This document shows positions 1-8,721 of a DNA stretch of 64,000 bases, in pieces. This DNA is from SZUA-320 sp963707875 (GTDB lineage: Bacteria > Gemmatimonadota > Gemmatimonadetes > Gemmatimonadales > GWC2-71-9), in NCBI GenBank assembly GCA_963707875.1, contig CAVPRU010000014.1:186001-250000 (forward strand), read 5' to 3'. The notes under the pieces are model-generated. The model was not told where the DNA came from and did no database searches. It saw nothing but the letters and a program-made list of their open reading frames with translations. Positions within the stretch are counted from its first letter, which is position 1, and every line of letters starts with the position of its first letter. The position numbers and the translations under genes were made by a program.

Positions 1-1353
<1,353 letters not shown>

Positions 1354-1382
1354 ACGATCTGCTCCTGTCGGTTACAGTAAGC

Positions 1383-1703
1383 TCAGCCAATCTTGGCGAG
1401 CACGTCAGACGCCTTGATGATCACCACTTCGTCACCGTTCTCGAGCGTGAACGGCGTCCCGCTGTACTTCCCGTAGATGACCCGGTTTCCGACCGCGACT
1501 TCCATCGCGATCCGCTCCCCCTTGTTCGTCATCCGGCCGGGGCCCACCGCGATGACCTCACCCTGGGTCGGCTTCTCCTTGGCCGTGTCGGGGATGTACA
1601 GCCCGCCCCGCATGCTGGCGGTTTCTTCATCGGGCATGATGACGACCCGATCCTCCAGCGGGTTGATCTTGACCTTCGACTTTGGCTTCGTGGCACTGGA
1701 CAT
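1383..1703 (-). CDS. groES: Co-chaperonin GroES (10 kDa)
   Basis: Heptameric lid of the GroEL folding chamber. The 106-residue product has the standard core starting at KINPLEDRVVI, followed by the mobile-loop region (ETASMRGGLYIP) and the closing VIIKASDVLAKIG. It is about 10 residues longer than usual because of a lysine/serine-rich N-terminal extension (MSSATKPKSK). A GAGGGAG ribosome-binding site lies just upstream of the ATG. First gene of the groES-groEL operon; a CIRCE element sits 46 bases upstream, so HrcA repression is expected, although hrcA itself is not in the window. Confidence 0.97.
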   Translation of the reverse strand: MSSATKPKSKVKINPLEDRVVIMPDEETASMRGGLYIPDTAKEKPTQGEVIAVGPGRMTNKGERIAMEVAVGNRVIYGKYSGTPFTLENGDEVVIIKASDVLAKIG

Positions 1704-1748
1704 AGGAACTCCCTCAGACTGAAGTGTAACTTGTTGTGGGACAAGAAA

Positions 1749-1775
1749 TTGGCACTCTTAGCAGGTGAGTGCCAG
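1749..1775 (-). promoter_or_regulatory. CIRCE operator (HrcA site) upstream of groES
   Basis: TTGGCACTC-N9-GAGTGCCAG: the two arms pair at 8 of 9 positions and the spacer is exactly nine bases, as in the CIRCE consensus TTAGCACTC-N9-GAGTGCTAA. It lies 46 bases upstream of the groES start, on the transcript side. On the minus strand a TTGAAT box at about 1781-1786 with a weak TGCTAA box 17 bases downstream would place the operator across the promoter. The promoter boxes are a guess; the operator is clear. Confidence 0.93.
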
Positions 1776-1866
1776 AACTGATTCAATAATAACCCCCTCC
1801 TGGCAAAGATCCAAGCCGGATTCCTGGGTTGGTCTGGGGGCTGGCAAAGCAACTGAGGGGCCGCTG

Positions 1867-1895
1867 AAAACTGCCGGGATGGCAGAAAGCCCGGC
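1867..1895 (-). terminator. Possible intrinsic terminator after the NlpC/P60 gene
   Basis: On the minus strand GCCGGG and CCCGGC (1890-1895 and 1873-1878) form a six-pair stem with an 11-base loop followed by AGTTTT. It lies about 35 bases past the stop of the NlpC/P60 gene and before the groES promoter, where a terminator would be expected. The stem is short and an alternative CTGCC/GGCAG pairing competes, so this is tentative. Confidence 0.4.
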
Positions 1896-1927
1896 GGAGG
1901 AATCCAGCCCCGTGGCAGAGGACCTGC

Positions 1928-2842
1928 CTAAGGAGACGAAATGACCCGCCGAGTTCCGACCCAGCGCGTGATCCACCACCTGGCGGCCGGATCGCTGGAA
2001 CTGATGGCGCTTACCATGACCCCTCGGCTCGCACTGTGGATAAACGCCCCATCTCCAAGGTAGAGGCCAACATGAGACACTTGACCTCCGGTTTCAGAGA
2101 AGGTCAGAATGTCTCCTGGGACGAGCAGTTCCAGCCGCCCATCGACCGCCACTCCAGCCCTGGCCTGGTCCACGCTTCTCCTGGGGAGAGCGATCCCGGC
2201 CTGCGCATAGGCGTGCTGAATCAGCCCTGAGCAGTCGAATCCGTTCTCATCGGACCCGCCCCACAGGTAGGGTGTCCCCACCGCCGCCCGGGCGGCGGTG
2301 ACGACCGTGGAGCGGAGGACCGCGGCCGCCGTGGAGGATTCCGGGCCGGCGGCACCGGCAGCGCGTCCCCGACCAATCCGGAATCCCACCATGCCGAGCA
2401 GTTCCACGCCCGAGGAGGACGCGTCGCCGCTCAGCCATCGATAGCGCCCGTCGACCCCGAGAGTGACCGGCCCATCGAGCAGGGCATACCTCGTCCCGGC
2501 CGACCAGCTGCCCCACGTCAAGGGTTCCGATCCGCTGCCGAGTCCGCCCCCGACCCCGGCCACGACGGTCCACCGGCGAACCCCGATACCCAGGTCGAAC
2601 CCCAGCCCGTATCGGGTGCCGGAGGAGGTCCCCATCGTGCCGCCGGTGAGCATCACTTCCATAGGGCCGAGCCGAGGTGGCGAATACCCGAGCCAGAGGG
2701 TGAGGTAGTCCTGGGCAGCCCAGGTCCGACCCAGGCGGAAGCTCAGGTCCTGCCCCGCGAGCGGGGTCGGCGCAATCAGGATGGAGAGGAGCAACAGCGA
2801 ACGGAGGAATGCCTCGCGGGCGGCAGCCGGCAACTGCGTCAT
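1928..2842 (-). CDS. Exported NlpC/P60 (C40) cell-wall peptidase
   Basis: Predicted peptidoglycan endopeptidase acting in the periplasm. The 304 residues begin with a signal peptide (hydrophobic 12-30, ending PLAGQ). Residues 31-160 are a beta-rich segment of alternating glycines and aromatics (for example RTWAAQDYLTLWLGY), which looks like a small barrel or surface-binding domain. The catalytic domain spans 178-300: Cys204 in FDCSGL, His257 in SHVGLYLG and His269 in FIHSAS form the usual triad. Its ATG overlaps the stop of the preceding lipoprotein gene (ATGA), so translation is probably coupled. The N-terminal domain family is not one I can name. Confidence 0.88.
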   Translation of the reverse strand: MTQLPAAAREAFLRSLLLLSILIAPTPLAGQDLSFRLGRTWAAQDYLTLWLGYSPPRLGPMEVMLTGGTMGTSSGTRYGLGFDLGIGVRRWTVVAGVGGGLGSGSEPLTWGSWSAGTRYALLDGPVTLGVDGRYRWLSGDASSSGVELLGMVGFRIGRGRAAGAAGPESSTAAAVLRSTVVTAARAAVGTPYLWGGSDENGFDCSGLIQHAYAQAGIALPRRSVDQARAGVAVDGRLELLVPGDILTFSETGGQVSHVGLYLGDGAFIHSASRGVMVSAISSSDPAARWWITRWVGTRRVISSP

Positions 2843-3230
2843 CGGTTCGGCAGGGGGCGTGGTCGGACAAAGGCGTAATCGACCCGGTAGACCCCGGCCG
2901 GTTGACAGGACTTGGACAGCACGGCGCGCATCGTCGTGTCCTCAAGGGCCGTCGGCGCTTCCCGGGTATAGAGCAGCGGAACCGTCAGTCGGCTGGTGTC
3001 GGTCCGGATTTCCAACGCCCGCTCGAGGCAGGCGACCCCATCGGGGCCGATGGCTTCGCGAACATCCGTGAACCAGACGGTGATCCCCCGGGGGCCGACC
3101 AGCACCAGCGAATCTGCCGGCCTCACCGTCGCAGCCGGCTGGACGTCTGCATGGCGGGATCCGCAGCGGTACAGCCCGGAGTAGCGAGCCAGGCCCCGAG
3201 GAGCAGCGCCATCCTGCCCCTCCCGATCAT
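2839..3230 (-). CDS. Small predicted lipoprotein, interrupted by a frameshift
   Basis: Two reading frames together look like one 130-residue lipoprotein. The first (from ATG at 3230, ATGA-overlapping the preceding gene's stop) reads MIGRGRMALLLGAWLATPGC, a lipoprotein-type signal with Cys20, and stops at TGA 3123-3125 after 35 residues. The second begins exactly there, either at GTG 3126 (GTGA overlap) or by continuation, and encodes 95 residues (RPADSLVLVGPRG to FVRPRPLPNR) without a signal peptide. Adding one base at the GG near 3126-3127 would join them in frame. It may be an assembly error, a true mutation, or two coupled small genes. The function of the mature part is unknown. Confidence 0.6.
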
Positions 3231-3550
3231 GAGGAGTCTTCGGCCTTCTCGGCCAGGACCTCTCCCGCCATGTCGACCAGTTCGACGGCTACCACGGGCA
3301 CCCCCTCCTCGGTGACCCCCAGTTGCTCTCGAAGTTCCGGGGAGCGCTGGAGCAACCGGATCCAGGCCACGGTAGCGGCGATTGCACACACCGCTCCCCC
3401 GATCAGCGTGGCCCAGAGTCCGCCAGTGGACCCCGCCAGCCCACCTGCCACCTCGGCGCCCAGCCAGGCCCCCAGAAACGAAGCAGCCCACGCGACCAGA
3501 GGCGTGAGCAGCCAACCAACGAGACGGGACAGAAGACGAGGGATTGCCAC
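3227..3550 (-). CDS. Small glycine-rich membrane protein, function unknown
   Basis: 107 residues. Two hydrophobic stretches with small-residue packing (about 8-40 and 44-64) suggest two or three membrane helices, followed by a soluble acidic tail (VVAVELVDMAGEVLAEKAEDSS). I do not recognise a family. It is sandwiched in a coupled operon: four bases after the membrane protein at 3555-4184 and ATGA-overlapping the lipoprotein gene downstream, so it probably acts with these envelope proteins. Confidence 0.75.
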   Translation of the reverse strand: MAIPRLLSRLVGWLLTPLVAWAASFLGAWLGAEVAGGLAGSTGGLWATLIGGAVCAIAATVAWIRLLQRSPELREQLGVTEEGVPVVAVELVDMAGEVLAEKAEDSS

Positions 3551-3554
3551 GGCG

Positions 3555-4184
3555 CTACTGTCGGGATTCCCCCAAGCCGGTGATCATGACTGTCAGGGCG
3601 AGCGCCGGGAGGAAGGCCACCGAAATGGTACCGAGCCCGAACGAGGCCCCGGGAAGACTGAGCATTGCGGCCAGGCCACCGAGGATCACCGCCAGCACCA
3701 CCGCGATCCCCAGCACGGCGACCGGATTCGGGCCCGGTCCCTTGGCGGTCTGATTGGCCAGCGCGTAGCTGCCCATCCACGGGAGGAAGGTGCCCACCAT
3801 CCACCAGACGGGGTGATACCACCAGTTGCTGCCCCCGCCGATCTCCAGCCACCGATTGGTGTACGTCCCCAGGGGCTGCAGTACCGAGACGTCGATCAGG
3901 AGGAAGACGACTGCGGCCGCGAGACCGATCCCGGCGGATCCCGCGATCCCCTCGATGGTCCGGACCCGGGTCCACAGCCCCGGCAGCACGGTCACTGCGC
4001 CCACACCAACCAGCACGATCAGGCTCTGGGCGGCAAGTTCCACCCCGCCGGAGAGATAGCGTGAGACGATCGAGAAGAGGAACACCAGCACCGCCTCCAG
4101 CACGCCCAATTGCACTGCATGGCGGAGGACGCGAAGCAGGTTGGTCCGGTCGTAGGACTGCTGGGTCTGGGCAACAGCGGCCAT
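3555..4184 (-). CDS. Polytopic inner-membrane protein (Yip1-like layout)
   Basis: 209 residues with five or so hydrophobic segments (about 26-45, 52-70, 83-104, 125-140, 152-200) and a polar N-terminus. The arrangement of five short helices and the internal GGSNWWYHPVWW loop recall Yip1-domain or related bacterial permease-like proteins, but the match is loose and I assign no activity. It heads the envelope operon that runs through the lipoprotein to the NlpC/P60 peptidase; no promoter could be picked with confidence in the 42 bases separating it from ubiA. Confidence 0.7.
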   Translation of the reverse strand: MAAVAQTQQSYDRTNLLRVLRHAVQLGVLEAVLVFLFSIVSRYLSGGVELAAQSLIVLVGVGAVTVLPGLWTRVRTIEGIAGSAGIGLAAAVVFLLIDVSVLQPLGTYTNRWLEIGGGSNWWYHPVWWMVGTFLPWMGSYALANQTAKGPGPNPVAVLGIAVVLAVILGGLAAMLSLPGASFGLGTISVAFLPALALTVMITGLGESRQ

Positions 4185-4226
4185 GAAATCGGCTCCGTGA
4201 TATGGATCGGATTGAGCGACAGAAAC

Positions 4227-5165
4227 CTAGGCGAAGCCGGCGAGAATGGCCAGATCAACCGCTGCCCAGGCGGCCAGGGCGAGATACATCCTTCGCTGGT
4301 GCGCTGGAGCCGAGAGCCGGGTACCCTCCATTCGCCACCACCACAGCCCTCCCAGCCAGACCGCCGCGGCGACGACGAGACCGCCCCACCGGAGTGGAAC
4401 GGCCAGATCCAGCCATCCCGCGCGGATGCCACCGAGTCCGAACAACGCGAAGGCCACGAGGCCGGACCCGAGCGCCAGGTCGAGGCTGCGTTCCACGCCC
4501 AGCACCGTGGCCAGGGTGCGGTCTCCACGGGCCCGGTCGGCCTCGATCTGGTAGAGCTGGGTCAGCGGATAGAAGCTCGCGAACAGGGCACCGAATCCGA
4601 CCAGGATGGCCACACCAGCCGGGGTGACCGGCCGCCCGGTCGCCGCCCACCCGGCGTACGGAGTGAGTGCCCCGAAACCCCACAGGTTGATGAACCAGTC
4701 GGCGCCGGCCACTCCCTTGAGCCGGACCGGCGGCACCGAATACAGCACCGAGAGAACCAGGCAAAGCGCGTAGGCCGCGAGGTAGCCCCTCGGCAACAGC
4801 ATTGCGCCGGCAAGCCCCACCGCCATCAGGCTCAGGCCAAACACAAAGAGATATCGAGGCGGTGGGGGGGGAGCCCGGAGGTAGGCCACGTCCTCGGTAT
4901 CCCGGTCGAAGGCCGAATTGATCGCGAGGGTGCCGCCATTGAGACAGATCACCCAGAGGGTGAGGCCAAGCAGCAGCGGAGAGAGGTCTGTCTGGGCGAC
5001 CTCCGACCAACCCACCGCCAGGATCATCCCCAACCCGGTGTGAGCGGCCATGATTGGCCACTCGGCGGGTCGGAGGTGCAGGAGATAATCGAAGGAACCG
5101 CCCAACACCCGGTACCCGAGCACTCGCCTCGACGAGCGGGCGGATTCAGGCGAGGACGACGGCAT
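4227..5165 (-). CDS. UbiA-family prenyltransferase
   Basis: Membrane enzyme that transfers an isoprenoid chain to an acceptor, most likely in quinone, haem or lipid synthesis. Starting at ATG 5165 (MPSSSPES) the product has 312 residues and about eight membrane helices. The two Asp-rich Mg-diphosphate motifs are visible: NSAFDRDTED near residue 90 and DRARGDRTLATVLG near 215. The acceptor cannot be told from sequence; the order of motifs resembles the chlorophyll-synthase/geranylgeranyl branch more than UbiA proper. The start overlaps the end of birA by 20 bases. A longer open frame upstream is antisense to no known motif and is rejected as N-terminus. Confidence 0.88.
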   Translation of the reverse strand: MPSSSPESARSSRRVLGYRVLGGSFDYLLHLRPAEWPIMAAHTGLGMILAVGWSEVAQTDLSPLLLGLTLWVICLNGGTLAINSAFDRDTEDVAYLRAPPPPPRYLFVFGLSLMAVGLAGAMLLPRGYLAAYALCLVLSVLYSVPPVRLKGVAGADWFINLWGFGALTPYAGWAATGRPVTPAGVAILVGFGALFASFYPLTQLYQIEADRARGDRTLATVLGVERSLDLALGSGLVAFALFGLGGIRAGWLDLAVPLRWGGLVVAAAVWLGGLWWWRMEGTRLSAPAHQRRMYLALAAWAAVDLAILAGFA

Positions 5166-5847
5166 CACCGGCGGTGATTTCCCTGGTGAGCCCGGTCTCG
5201 GTCCGGATCCGGAGCGAGCCCGCCGGGGTAATCCCGGCCGCCCAGCCCGCGATGGGGGCCGTGACCGCGCGGCCGGCCAGCATATCGCGGCGCGCAAACT
5301 CGGCCATCTCCTCCTCGGTCAGCACGCTGGCCCACCGACCCGCCGAGGCCACACCCACCCGGACGACCTCGGCCAGTCGATCGAGCGGGATCGGGGTGGC
5401 CCGATCCGCCAGGCGGGTGGCGGTGTGGGACAGCTGATCGGGTATTGGATTGCTGACGTTGATCCCGACGCCAACCACCACCCAGCCCAGGCGGGGGCCA
5501 TCCCATCGGGATTCACAGAGGATGCCGGCAAGCTTGCGGCCCTCGACCAGGACATCGTTGGGCCATTTGACCGTCAGCGGTCCCAGCCCCGGCATCATCC
5601 TCTCAAGCCCCTGGGCCACGGCCAGTCCACTGCGGAGGCTCAGGCACTCGAGACCCTCTACTCCGTCCGGGCGACAGATCACGCTCATCCACACCCCGCC
5701 TTCCGGGCTGCTCCAGGCGCGCCCCCGGCGGCCTCGGCCGGACCGCTGGGCCCGCGCGGCAATCGCGGTACCGTGGGGGGCGCCCTGCCGGGCCCGACGG
5801 TGAGCTTCGTCCATGGTGGACGGCAGCTGATCATGCCACTCGATCAC
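5146..5847 (-). CDS. birA: Biotin--[acetyl-CoA-carboxylase] ligase, no DNA-binding domain
   Basis: Activates biotin with ATP and attaches it to the biotin carrier protein. The 233-residue form begins at a GTG (5847) that shares GTGA with the uppP stop, and starts directly with the catalytic domain (IEWHDQLPSTMDEA). Seen are the biotinyl-AMP loop GRGRRGRAW near 40-50, KWPNDVL near 95 with the ligand-contacting Asn/Asp, GILCE and VVVGVGINV, then the small C-terminal SH3-like domain (GSLRIRTETGLTREITAGD). With no winged helix at the N-terminus it should be a pure ligase (class I), not a repressor. Confidence 0.95.
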   Translation of the reverse strand: MIEWHDQLPSTMDEAHRRARQGAPHGTAIAARAQRSGRGRRGRAWSSPEGGVWMSVICRPDGVEGLECLSLRSGLAVAQGLERMMPGLGPLTVKWPNDVLVEGRKLAGILCESRWDGPRLGWVVVGVGINVSNPIPDQLSHTATRLADRATPIPLDRLAEVVRVGVASAGRWASVLTEEEMAEFARRDMLAGRAVTAPIAGWAAGITPAGSLRIRTETGLTREITAGDAVVLA

Positions 5848-6638
5848 CCGCGGCCGAACCCGATCCAGACGAAGCTGACCACCGCAAGGACCGCACAGTA
5901 CCAGGCAAAGTGATGAACCCGGCCGGCTCTGAGCAGGCGGACCAGGAACCGGATGGCCCAGATCCCCGACACCAGTGCGGTGACGAACGCCGTCACCAGC
6001 CCCGCGCTCCACAGGTCGAAGCCCGGAGGGACCTCCGTGAGCATCAACAGTCCGGAGCCGCCCACGGCGAGGATCGACATCAGAAACGAGAACTCGGCGG
6101 CAGCGGCCGGTCCGATTCCGGACCAGAGCCCGGCGACGATCGTCGTTCCGGCGCGCGACACGGCAGGCAGGATGGCCACCGCCTGGGCGGCCCCCATCAG
6201 CAGGGCGGCTCCCGGGGTGATCCGCTCGGGGCTGGGACCGGGTTTGGCCCACCGGGTGGAGAAGAGCGCCAGGGCGGTCAAGAGGAACCCGGCGGCCAGG
6301 GTGACCCCGGAATCGAAGGCCCGCTCGAGAATCGATCGAAATCCGATCCCGACCGCGGCGGCGGGCAGCGAGGCCAGCAGCAGCAGCCCGAGGTAACGCC
6401 AGGATTCCCCCTCACGGCGCAGGGCACCCCGAAGCAGCGCCAGCAACCGTTCACGATAGGCGATTACCACGGACAGGAGGGTGGCGACGTGAAGCACCAC
6501 CTCGAACAGGACGCCGGCGGGCTCGAAGCCCAGCAGCTCCTGCCCCAGCACCAGGTGGCCGGAGGAGGAGATCGGGAGGAACTCCGTCAGCCCCTGGATC
6601 AGGCCGAGGAGGAAGCCATCCCCGAGAGAGGGATTCAC
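5844..6638 (-). CDS. uppP: Undecaprenyl-diphosphatase UppP (BacA)
   Basis: Inner-membrane phosphatase that recycles undecaprenyl diphosphate to the monophosphate carrier used for peptidoglycan and other glycans; overproduction is known to give bacitracin resistance. 264 residues, mostly hydrophobic. The family motifs are present: GLIQGLTEFLPISSSGHL at 12-29 with the catalytic Glu and Ser, and AVSRAGTTI near 160, a variant of the PGxSRSGxT box. The start ATG overlaps the stop of bshA by four bases and its own stop overlaps birA, so the three are likely one transcript. Confidence 0.96.
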   Translation of the reverse strand: MNPSLGDGFLLGLIQGLTEFLPISSSGHLVLGQELLGFEPAGVLFEVVLHVATLLSVVIAYRERLLALLRGALRREGESWRYLGLLLLASLPAAAVGIGFRSILERAFDSGVTLAAGFLLTALALFSTRWAKPGPSPERITPGAALLMGAAQAVAILPAVSRAGTTIVAGLWSGIGPAAAAEFSFLMSILAVGGSGLLMLTEVPPGFDLWSAGLVTAFVTALVSGIWAIRFLVRLLRAGRVHHFAWYCAVLAVVSFVWIGFGRG

Positions 6639-7756
6639 CCGAGCGCCCGCCGGTAGACTTCCTCATACATCGGCACCACCGTCGCGGCGGCGAAGTCCTG
6701 GGCGCGGAGCGCGGCGGCCGCCGCCATCCGCTCGTACCGGACCGGATCCCGAAGCAGATCGATCGCGCGCCGGGCCATCGCCTCGACCGAGCCCGGCGGT
6801 TCCAGGATTCCGTCCACCCCATCGGTGATCACTTCCGGGAGCCCGCCAACCCTGCTGGCCACTACCGGTGCCCCGCAGGCCATGGCCTCCAGCGCGGCCA
6901 GCCCGAACGACTCGGTCTGGGACGGCAGCAGGAAGAGATCGGTGGCCTGCAGGAGATCGGCCACGGTGTCGAGCCGACCCACAAACCGGACGTCCTCCTC
7001 CACGCCAAGTTCCCGAGCTTCTCGCTCGGCGTCCCCGCGCTCCGGACCGTCCCCGATCATCAGCAGGGTGGCCGGGACCGCCTTCCGGATCCGGGAGAAG
7101 ATCCGGACGACGTCCCGGACCCGCTTCACCTCACGAAAGTTGGAAGCGTGGGTGATGAGGCGGTGCCCGGCCGGCGCCAGGCCTTCGCGCTTGTGGGAGG
7201 CCCCGGGCTGGTACTCGCCCTGGCAGACGAAGTTGGGAATGACGTGGATCGGCTTCTGAATTCCGAATGCCCGAATCGTCTCGTCCTTGAGATACTGCGA
7301 GACGGTGGTCACCACGTCCGACTGCTCGATCGAGAACCGGGTGATGCCGTAGAAGCTGATCTCCTGACCCACCAGGGTGATGTCGGTGCCGTGGAGGGTG
7401 GTGACCACCTTGAGCTGTCGGGTGTCCTTCAGCATCTCGCGGGCGAGATAGGCCGTGGTGGCGTGGGGAATCGCGTAGTGGACGTGGAGGATGTCGAGTC
7501 CCTGCTCCTTGGCGACCTCGTGCTGCTTGGACGCCAGCGCCAGGGTGTAGGGATAGTGATCGAACAGCGGGTAGTGACCGAAGCTGGTCTCCACCTCGTG
7601 GAAGTACACCCGTTCCGCATACCCGCGGAGCCGGAACGGATAGGCGTAGGTGATGAAGTGCACCTCGTGCCCCCGGCCGGCCAGGGCCAGGCCGAGTTCG
7701 GTGGCCACGGCGCCCGAGCCCCCGTAGGTCGGATAGCAGGTGATTCCGATCTTCAT
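6635..7756 (-). CDS. bshA: N-acetyl-alpha-D-glucosaminyl L-malate synthase (bacillithiol step 1)
   Basis: GT4-family glycosyltransferase that joins UDP-GlcNAc to L-malate, the first step of bacillithiol synthesis in the cytoplasm. The 373 residues start MKIGITCYPTYGGSGAVATE, the BshA-specific N-terminus, and continue with HYAIPHATTAYLAREM and HGTDITLVG. The donor-site motif SQTESFGLAALEAMACG, with the paired Glu, sits near 285-301. Its specific N-terminal half separates it from general GT4 enzymes such as the one at 54419-55561. bshB and bshC are not in the window. It overlaps miaA and uppP by four bases each. Confidence 0.93.
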   Translation of the reverse strand: MKIGITCYPTYGGSGAVATELGLALAGRGHEVHFITYAYPFRLRGYAERVYFHEVETSFGHYPLFDHYPYTLALASKQHEVAKEQGLDILHVHYAIPHATTAYLAREMLKDTRQLKVVTTLHGTDITLVGQEISFYGITRFSIEQSDVVTTVSQYLKDETIRAFGIQKPIHVIPNFVCQGEYQPGASHKREGLAPAGHRLITHASNFREVKRVRDVVRIFSRIRKAVPATLLMIGDGPERGDAEREARELGVEEDVRFVGRLDTVADLLQATDLFLLPSQTESFGLAALEAMACGAPVVASRVGGLPEVITDGVDGILEPPGSVEAMARRAIDLLRDPVRYERMAAAAALRAQDFAAATVVPMYEEVYRRALG

Positions 7757-8721
7757 GACGTCAGGGCACTCCCAGAGACAGGGCGACGACCAGGTCCGAT
7801 GGCCTCCGCGGTTCGCCAGGCGGTGAGGATGGCCTGGGCAAGTTCATCGGGGGGCCGGGTCGCATCGAGGAGCAGCACCGGGCCGGTGAGCTGGTGGCGG
7901 AACCAGGTCTCCTGCCGCTTCGCGTATCGTCTGGTGCTGATGGTAATCGCCTCAGCCACCGTATCCCGATCCCGCCGTCCATGAAGGTATTCCACCGCCT
8001 CCCGAATCCCGACTCCATCCAATCCGGGCGCCCCGGCCGGGTGTCCCTCGGTCAGCACCGAGGCCACCTCTTCGACCAGGCCCCGGCGGATCATCTCCTC
8101 GGCCCGGACCCGGATCCGTCGATGCAGGACGGGACGCGGCACCCTCAGCAACACATACCATGGCTCGATGGTTCCCGCGGTCCGGGCGGCCCGCTGCCAG
8201 TAGCTCAGAGGCGCTCCCGTGAGGAACGCGACCTCGATCGCCCGGGTGGCGCGCTGGCGACCTCCACCCGTGAACCCGGGGTCGAGCCGGGCCGCCCAGC
8301 GGACCAGATCGCCCGGCGGCAGACTGGCGAGCCACCCGTCAAGCCGCTTTCGCCGGGTGGGATTCAGGGGCGGTTCCCGGAACAGGCCGTCCGCCAGCGC
8401 CCGGATGTAGAGACCGGTCCCCCCGACGATGACCGGCTGGACGCCACGGCCCCGGATCTCCTCGACCCATCCGGTGGCGTCGGCCGCAAATCGCCCCGCA
8501 CCGTACCGGTGGCCCGGATCGATCAGGTTGAGGCCATGATGAGGAACCCGACGCTGCTCCCGGCGGGTGGGCGTGGCGGTCCCGATGTCGAGCCGGCGAT
8601 ACACTTGGCGCGAATCGGCCGAGACCACCTCCATCGGCAGATGGTCCGCCAGGGCCAGCGCCACGGCGGTCTTTCCGACGGCGGTGGGCCCAACGATGAT
8701 CAGGGTCCTATCGCCGGCCAA
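7753..8721 (-). CDS. miaA: tRNA dimethylallyltransferase MiaA
   Basis: Adds a dimethylallyl group to A37 of tRNAs that read UNN codons. With the start taken at TTG 8721 the product has 322 residues, opens LAGDRTLIIVGPTAVGKTAV (P-loop), and carries SADSRQVYRRLDIGTA, VGGTGLYIRAL and RRYAKRQETWFR, all hallmarks of the family. The TTG has GGAG nine bases upstream and overlaps the mutL end by 14 bases; an ATG at 8772 gives a 17-residue longer form and cannot be excluded. It ends with the usual overlap into bshA. Confidence 0.95.
   Translation of the reverse strand: MAGDRTLIIVGPTAVGKTAVALALADHLPMEVVSADSRQVYRRLDIGTATPTRREQRRVPHHGLNLIDPGHRYGAGRFAADATGWVEEIRGRGVQPVIVGGTGLYIRALADGLFREPPLNPTRRKRLDGWLASLPPGDLVRWAARLDPGFTGGGRQRATRAIEVAFLTGAPLSYWQRAARTAGTIEPWYVLLRVPRPVLHRRIRVRAEEMIRRGLVEEVASVLTEGHPAGAPGLDGVGIREAVEYLHGRRDRDTVAEAITISTRRYAKRQETWFRHQLTGPVLLLDATRPPDELAQAILTAWRTAEAIGPGRRPVSGSALTS

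Noticed and set aside
3123..3230. Selenocysteine at the TGA ending the 35-residue lipoprotein leader
   Set aside because: Reading through the TGA in the same frame gives no sensible protein; the continuation is in a different frame, so UGA recoding does not explain it.
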